Assembly: GCA_900548355.1 (NCBI GenBank)
Contig: URKR01000002.1
Span: 62,001 to 126,000 of the forward strand
DNA length: 64,000 bases
DNA from: an uncultured Oscillospiraceae bacterium
Lineage (GTDB): Bacteria > Bacillota > Clostridia > Oscillospirales > Ruminococcaceae
Direction: 5' to 3'
Shown here: piece after piece, positions 60,157 through 64,000 of the stretch
Numbering within the stretch: the stretch's first letter is position 1
Layout of the letters: each line of letters starts with the position of its first letter
Made by a program: the position numbers and the translations under genes
Notes under the pieces: generated by a model
What the model was told of the DNA's origin: nothing
What the model saw: the letters and a program-made list of their open reading frames with translations, nothing else
Databases searched by the model: none

Positions 60157-62331
60157 ATGAATTACGCCGAACAGATTGCCCGTGAACTTTCCCTGTCGCC
60201 CCAAAATGTCCAGGGCGCGATCGATTTGATTGATGCCGGCAACACAATCCCGTTTATTGCACGCTACCGCAAGGAGGCTACCGGCTCGATGGACGACCAG
60301 GCGCTGCGCGCGCTTGGCGACCGGCTGGAATATCTGCGCGGGCTGGACAAGCGTAAGGCCGAGGTGGAAGCCTCGATCGCCGAGCAGGGCGCCCTGACCT
60401 CCGAACTCGCCCGGTCGATCGCGGCGGCGCAGACCCTTGCCGAGGTTGAAGATCTCTACCGGCCCTACAAACCCAAGCGCAAAACCCGTGCGAGCGTCGC
60501 CCGCGCCCGCGGCTTGCAGCCGCTGGCCGATGCGATCTTTGCACAGGACTCTTCGTTCGACCCCGAGGCGGCCGCCGCCAGCTACCTCAGCGACGAAGTG
60601 CCCGATGCAGCCGCCGCCCTCGCCGGCGCGCAGGATATTCTGGCTGAACAGATTTCGGACGATGCACGCTGCCGCGCCGAACTGCGCCGTTATTACCAGG
60701 CCTTTGGTCAGATCAAAAGCACCCAGGCCAAAAAGGAGGACAGCGTCTACGCCCCGTACTATGATGCGAGCGAGCCGTTGGCCAAGATTCCCGGCCACCG
60801 GGTGCTCGCGCTCGATCGCGGCGAGCGGGAAGGGTATCTCAAGGTTTCAATTACGGTTGATGCCGAGCGCGCGGCGGCGATCACAGCCTGGATGTTTGCC
60901 CGCAAAAAGACCGGAGGCGCCAGTGCGCTGCTGGTGGAAGCCGCGGCCCGCGATGCCTACACCCGTCTGATCCACCCGAGCCTTGAAAATGAACTGCGCG
61001 CCGCGCTGACCGCGCGGGCCGATGAAGGCGCAATTGCGGTCTTTGGCGATAACCTGCGCCAGCTTTTGCTCCAGCCGCCGATCCCCGGCAAGGTCGTGCT
61101 CGGGCTTGACCCCGGCTACCGCATGGGCTGCAAACTTGCTGTTGTTGACCCGACCGGCAAAGTGCTGGACACCGGCGTTGTCTACCCGGTGCCGGAGTTC
61201 AAACGGGTGGACCAGGCCAAGGCGGCCGTCAAGGGAATGGTGCTGCGCCATGGCGTCGAACTGATGGCGATCGGCAACGGTACGGCCAGCCGTGAAACCG
61301 AGCAGTTCGCCGCCGATGTGATCCGGGAACTCGCGGCTGAACACGGCCTGCGCCTGCAATACATGGTGGTCAGCGAGGCCGGCGCCAGCGTTTACTCGGC
61401 CTCCAAGCTTGCGGCGGAGGAATTCCCTCAGTTTGACGTCAACCTGCGCAGCGCGGTCTCGATCGCCCGCCGCCTGCAGGACCCGCTTGCCGAACTTGTC
61501 AAGATCGACCCCAAAGCCATCGGCGTCGGCCAGTACCAGCACGATATGCCCCAAAAGCGGCTGAGCGAAACTCTTGACGGCGTTGTTGAGGATTGCGTCA
61601 ACTCGGTCGGCGTGGATCTCAACACTGCCTCGGCCCCGCTGCTGCGGCGGGTGGCCGGCATCACGGCAACCACGGCCAAAAACATCGTCGCCCGGCGGGA
61701 AGAGGAAGGCGCGTTCACTTCCCGCGCTCAGCTCAAAAAGGTCAAGGGCCTTGGCCCCAAAGCGTTCGAGCAGTGCGCCGGCTTCCTGCGGCTGCCCGGG
61801 GCCAAGAACCCGCTCGACGCCACCGCCGTCCACCCCGAAAGCTACCCCGCCGCCCGCGGCCTGCTCGAAGCCTGCGGCTTTGCCCCGGCCGAGATCGGCA
61901 CCCCAGCCATGCAGCAGCTGCCGGCCCGCATCAAAGCAAAAGGGGAGAAGGCGCTCTGCGAATCGCTTGGCATCGGCCTGCCCACTTTGCAGGACATCGC
62001 GGCCGAACTCTGCCGCCCGGGGCGCGATGTGCGTGACAGCCTGCCCAAACCGCTGCTCCGGTCCGATGTGATGGGCATGGAGGACCTGACCCCCGGCATG
62101 GAATTGGTCGGCACCGTGCGAAACGTCATCGATTTTGGCGCGTTTGTCGATATCGGCGTCCACCAGGACGGCCTGGTCCACATTTCCCAGATTGCCGACC
62201 GCTTTGTCAAGCACCCGCGCGACCTGCTCAAAGTGGGCCAGCGCGTGCGGGTGAAGGTGCTGGAAGTCAACCCGGCCAAAAAGCGCATTGCCCTTTCCAT
62301 GAAAGGTGTTCCGCAGGAATATCCGCTCTGA
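60157..62331 (+). CDS. tex: Tex-family transcription accessory RNA-binding protein
   Basis: A 724-residue protein in the Tex/Spt6-like layout: N-terminal helical region with IPFIARYRKEATGSMDDQALR, a YqgF/RNase H-like domain (about 315-440; VLGLDPGYRMGCKLAVVDPTG), helix-hairpin-helix domains (about 480-570; NSVGVDLNTASAPLLRRVAGI) and a C-terminal S1 domain (about 645-715; GTVRNVIDFGAFVDIGVHQDG). It binds nucleic acid and supports transcription; the precise role is unsettled. A TATAAT at 60128-60133 may be its own promoter, with a poor -35. Confidence 0.96.
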   Translation: MNYAEQIARELSLSPQNVQGAIDLIDAGNTIPFIARYRKEATGSMDDQALRALGDRLEYLRGLDKRKAEVEASIAEQGALTSELARSIAAAQTLAEVEDLYRPYKPKRKTRASVARARGLQPLADAIFAQDSSFDPEAAAASYLSDEVPDAAAALAGAQDILAEQISDDARCRAELRRYYQAFGQIKSTQAKKEDSVYAPYYDASEPLAKIPGHRVLALDRGEREGYLKVSITVDAERAAAITAWMFARKKTGGASALLVEAAARDAYTRLIHPSLENELRAALTARADEGAIAVFGDNLRQLLLQPPIPGKVVLGLDPGYRMGCKLAVVDPTGKVLDTGVVYPVPEFKRVDQAKAAVKGMVLRHGVELMAIGNGTASRETEQFAADVIRELAAEHGLRLQYMVVSEAGASVYSASKLAAEEFPQFDVNLRSAVSIARRLQDPLAELVKIDPKAIGVGQYQHDMPQKRLSETLDGVVEDCVNSVGVDLNTASAPLLRRVAGITATTAKNIVARREEEGAFTSRAQLKKVKGLGPKAFEQCAGFLRLPGAKNPLDATAVHPESYPAARGLLEACGFAPAEIGTPAMQQLPARIKAKGEKALCESLGIGLPTLQDIAAELCRPGRDVRDSLPKPLLRSDVMGMEDLTPGMELVGTVRNVIDFGAFVDIGVHQDGLVHISQIADRFVKHPRDLLKVGQRVRVKVLEVNPAKKRIALSMKGVPQEYPL

Positions 62332-62356
62332 TTTGGATTGAATATGGATAAATGTT

Positions 62357-62389
62357 GTGCCGCTGGGCGAGCCGCCCGGCGGCACTTTT
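62357..62389 (+). terminator. Terminator of tex
   Basis: GTGCCGC-T-GGGC (62357-62368) pairs with GCCC-G-GCGGCAC (62374-62385), followed by TTTTG. Confidence 0.8.
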
Positions 62390-62586
62390 GGCAAAGATTG
62401 GGTAAAAAAACGGGAAAATTACAGTTTTGATAATTTATATATAAAAAGCAACGATTCGATAAAGACAATAATGTGAAGAAAAGGAAAACTTACCAACCAA
62501 TTCTTGTGAGAGCGAACAAAACGGAAAATGAAGGAATCGCCTATTTGTGCAAGATGATGAAAAATGAAGGCGGAAAGTATGCAAAA
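62390..62586 (+). other. AT-rich island with a doubtful 38-codon frame (62473-62589)
   Basis: About 200 bases of very AT-rich sequence in a GC-rich genome. A frame from GTG 62473 to TGA 62589 would encode a Lys-rich peptide (KKRKTYQPILVRANKTE.. to GGKYAK), but no Shine-Dalgarno precedes it. It may be an UP-element-like region for the following promoter, a degraded gene or a small RNA. Confidence 0.3.
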
Positions 62587-62615
62587 TGACTAAACGGACC
62601 TTCCTGTGCTATACT
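62587..62615 (+). promoter_or_regulatory. Promoter of the Crh-like gene
   Basis: TGACTA at 62587-62592, a 17-bp spacer and TGC-extended TATACT at 62610-62615, with AT-rich sequence upstream. Confidence 0.65.
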
Positions 62616-62662
62616 ATCGCTGTAAGGCAAAGGCAGGAGGGTAACCCACACCGCCCGCCTTA

Positions 62663-62690
62663 CCCGCGCCGGAATGGGCCGGCGCGCGGG
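62663..62690 (+). promoter_or_regulatory. Strong GC-rich hairpin in the leader of the Crh-like gene
   Basis: CCCGCGCCGG (62663-62672) pairs with CCGGCGCG-C-GGG (62679-62690), loop AATGGG, 13 bases before GGAGG (62700 on). An outer GGTAA/TTACC pair lies at 62639-62643 and 62659-62663. No T run, so it is an mRNA-stabilising or regulatory structure rather than a terminator. Confidence 0.5.
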
Positions 62691-62712
62691 GATATGTATG
62701 GAGGTCTTTTTT

Positions 62713-62934
62713 ATGGTAAGACAAGTCAAGGTTTCCAACTTCGCCGAAGTTCAGGGGATCGTGTCTGCCGCTGCCAAATGCTACAACGAGGTTGGCGTGC
62801 ATGACATGAAGGGCAGCATCGCCGATGCCAAGAGCATCCTCGGTATGATGAGCCTGGATTACAGCCGCCCCGTACAGATCGTCTGCGATGACGAACATGA
62901 CATGGACAGCGTGATGCGTGCCCTGAAACAGTGA
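62713..62934 (+). CDS. HPr-like protein lacking the phosphocarrier histidine (Crh-like)
   Basis: A 73-residue protein with the HPr fold pattern. The C-terminal half is clear: ADAKSILGMMSLDY with Ser41 at the position of HPr Ser46, then PVQIVCDDEHDMDSVMRAL. The N-terminal half lacks the GLHARPA active site; the sequence reads VSNFAEVQGIVSAAAK, three to four residues shorter. It therefore cannot carry PEP-derived phosphate but may still be a target of HPr kinase, like Crh in Bacillus, acting in catabolite control with the PTS genes of this window. ATG 62713 is set by GGAGG. Co-transcribed with the 39-residue gene. Confidence 0.8.
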   Translation: MVRQVKVSNFAEVQGIVSAAAKCYNEVGVHDMKGSIADAKSILGMMSLDYSRPVQIVCDDEHDMDSVMRALKQ

Positions 62935-62991
62935 AATAACGAAACCAAATTCCGTTGCCCGTTGGCAACCCAAACTAAAGGAGAGATTCGT

Positions 62992-63111
62992 ATGTCTAAG
63001 TATCTTTTTGCGAGTCTGATGACCGGTATCCGCCTGAATATCGAGGACCCCACCGCCGCTGATGTGCGGGAGGCCGTCGCCCTGGCCCGTGATGCCCAGC
63101 AGAACCAGTAA
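62992..63111 (+). CDS. Hypothetical 39-residue protein downstream of the Crh-like gene
   Basis: MSKYLFASLMTGIRLNIED continues to a C-terminal helix ending ARDAQQNQ. The start at 62992 has an excellent AAAGGAGAG seven bases upstream, the codon use resembles that of well expressed genes, and a strong terminator follows 26 bases after the stop, so it is very likely translated. A small hairpin (GTTGCC-CGTT-GGCAAC, 62954-62969) separates it from the HPr-like gene. No family is recognised; the first 18 residues are amphipathic or mildly hydrophobic, the rest acidic and helical. Confidence 0.65.
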   Translation: MSKYLFASLMTGIRLNIEDPTAADVREAVALARDAQQNQ

Positions 63112-63137
63112 GCAGACACAGCCGTTTCACACGGCAT

Positions 63138-63183
63138 AAAAGCGGCGCACCGCAGAGCAATTTCTGCGGTGCGCCGCTTTTTT
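63138..63183. terminator. Bidirectional terminator
   Basis: A 19-bp stem (63138-63156 with 63163-63181) with a six-base loop and a T6 run on the plus side. It ends the Crh-like operon and the convergent MATE gene. Confidence 0.93.
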
Positions 63184-63196
63184 GTCTGCCGGGGGC

Positions 63197-64000
63197 TCAA
63201 ATAACCTTGTGGTTCATCCAGCGCCCGCGCACAAACCGGACAACGAACAGCATGCCGCGGAAAATCCAGTCAATAAACATCCCGAGCCACACACCCAGCA
63301 GCCCCATATTCATCTGCAGTACAAAATAGTAGCTCAGCATAACCCGGAACAGCCACATGCTGATGATGCTGACCGTCATGGTGTATTTGGCGTCGCCGCC
63401 TGCGCGCAGCGCGTTGGGCAGGGTAAAGCTTGTCGCCCAGAAGAAGATGCTGAACACAGCAAACCAATGCAGCACCTGTTCGCACATCACGGTGGCTTCG
63501 GTCGAAAGGTTATACAGCCGGCACAGTGCCGGCGCACCCAAAAACAGTGCGGTGTTGGTAACGGCAAGCCCGGCCATGGCCAGCCCCCATAAGCCCATCG
63601 CATACCGCTTGGCCTGTCGCTTGTCTCCCGCACCCAGGCATTGGCCCACCACGGGGATCATGGCCAGGCTCATCGTATTGCCCGGGATGTTTGCCAGCCC
63701 GCTGATGGAGTTGGCCACTGCGTTGGCCGCAATGGCCGAAGTACCCAAGGTCGAAGTCAGACTGCTGACACAGAGCTTGCCGATCTGAAACATGCCGTTT
63801 TCAAGCCCGGAAGGAATCCCGATGCCCAGTATGCGCAGGATCATGCCGCGCTCCGGCCGCATATCGGCCAGGTGGGCGATGCGCAGCGGGTTTTCAAATT
63901 GCTGCTGCTGCCAAAACACCCACACCGCCGCAAAAATCCGACCGACGAGGGTGGCCAGCGCCGCGCCGAACACACCCCAGTCGAAACCGTAGATCAGCAG
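63197..64000 (-). CDS. MATE-family efflux transporter, C-terminal part (cut by window edge)
   Basis: The visible 267 residues are the second half of a MATE exporter, which expels drugs or metabolites in exchange for Na+ or H+. Six helices are seen, with the MATE segments GIPSGLENGMFQIGKLCVSSL, NSISGLANIPGNTMSLAMIPVVGQCLGAGD and LPNALRAGGDAKYTM. The frame stays open through base 64000, so the start lies beyond the window; an internal start near 63973 is not real. The C-terminus is basic and cytoplasmic. Confidence 0.93.
   Translation of the reverse strand: MLIYGFDWGVFGAALATLVGRIFAAVWVFWQQQQFENPLRIAHLADMRPERGMILRILGIGIPSGLENGMFQIGKLCVSSLTSTLGTSAIAANAVANSISGLANIPGNTMSLAMIPVVGQCLGAGDKRQAKRYAMGLWGLAMAGLAVTNTALFLGAPALCRLYNLSTEATVMCEQVLHWFAVFSIFFWATSFTLPNALRAGGDAKYTMTVSIISMWLFRVMLSYYFVLQMNMGLLGVWLGMFIDWIFRGMLFVVRFVRGRWMNHKVI

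Overview
The window suggests a high-GC member of the Clostridia, most likely an Oscillospiraceae/Ruminococcaceae gut bacterium of the Subdoligranulum-Gemmiger-Faecalibacterium type. This is inferred from gene content (DUF951, DUF4364, YwlC, YitT, a GlcT antiterminator, a GH120 xylosidase, two-gene ABC permeases with a BcrA-like ATPase), from strong Shine-Dalgarno sequences, and from promoters that nearly all show a 17-bp spacer, often with a TGn-extended -10 box. No rRNA, CRISPR array, IS transposase, integrase or prophage was seen. One tRNA gene (Ala, GGC) is present.

Layout. 1-2683: end of tuf, a small membrane protein and guaA. 2684-3950: an AT-richer stretch after the 3' end of guaA, holding an acetyltransferase behind a short leader ORF, probably a foreign remnant. 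3954-8756: an unusual ferredoxin-fused aldo/keto reductase-like protein, then glcT and ptsG, each preceded by an antiterminator RNA site overlapping a terminator. 8902-10134: an XRE regulator, a membrane protein and a Cys-rich protein behind a promoter with a perfect palindromic operator. 10255-12411: M24 peptidase, tRNA-Ala and a maltose/galactoside O-acetyltransferase. 12754-21082 (minus): a seven-gene murein-peptide uptake and recycling operon (epimerase, binding protein, two permeases, two ATPases, NlpC/P60 endopeptidase). 21438-22672: GNAT and a YfcE-like phosphodiesterase. 22688-27689 (minus): a branched-chain amino-acid ABC transporter. 27816-35390: xpt, DUF4364, an S1-domain protein, then a run DUF951-prfA-ywlC-coaE-slt-M18 peptidase.

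35492-43172: an ABC exporter behind two overlapping leader ORFs, a YitT protein, and a TetR regulator followed by a 1233-residue ATPase-permease with a very large extracellular domain carrying ten xDLSG-type pentapeptides and three helical repeats. 43225-45301: a GH120 beta-xylosidase. 45403-50284: a bacitracin-type ABC transporter divergent from an OmpR/HisKA two-component system, with a possible small Cys-rich peptide at the end of the ABC operon. 50413-50569: palindromic repeats, one of which belongs to the same family as repeats at 12555-12683. 50596-55890 (minus): glnS, tsaD, polA. 56061-62389: dus, an HD-domain 5'-nucleotidase, YfhO-like protein, tex. 62587-63183: a Crh-like HPr paralogue lacking the phosphocarrier histidine, followed by an undescribed 39-residue protein. 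The right edge cuts a MATE exporter.

The most notable items are the leader architectures that may control translation (3127-3206 and 37234-37321), the doubly antiterminated glcT-ptsG locus, the giant ABC protein, the Crh-like/39-residue gene pair, and the repeated 27-bp palindrome. Positions and motifs were read directly from the sequence. Functions rest on family resemblance recognised without database searches.
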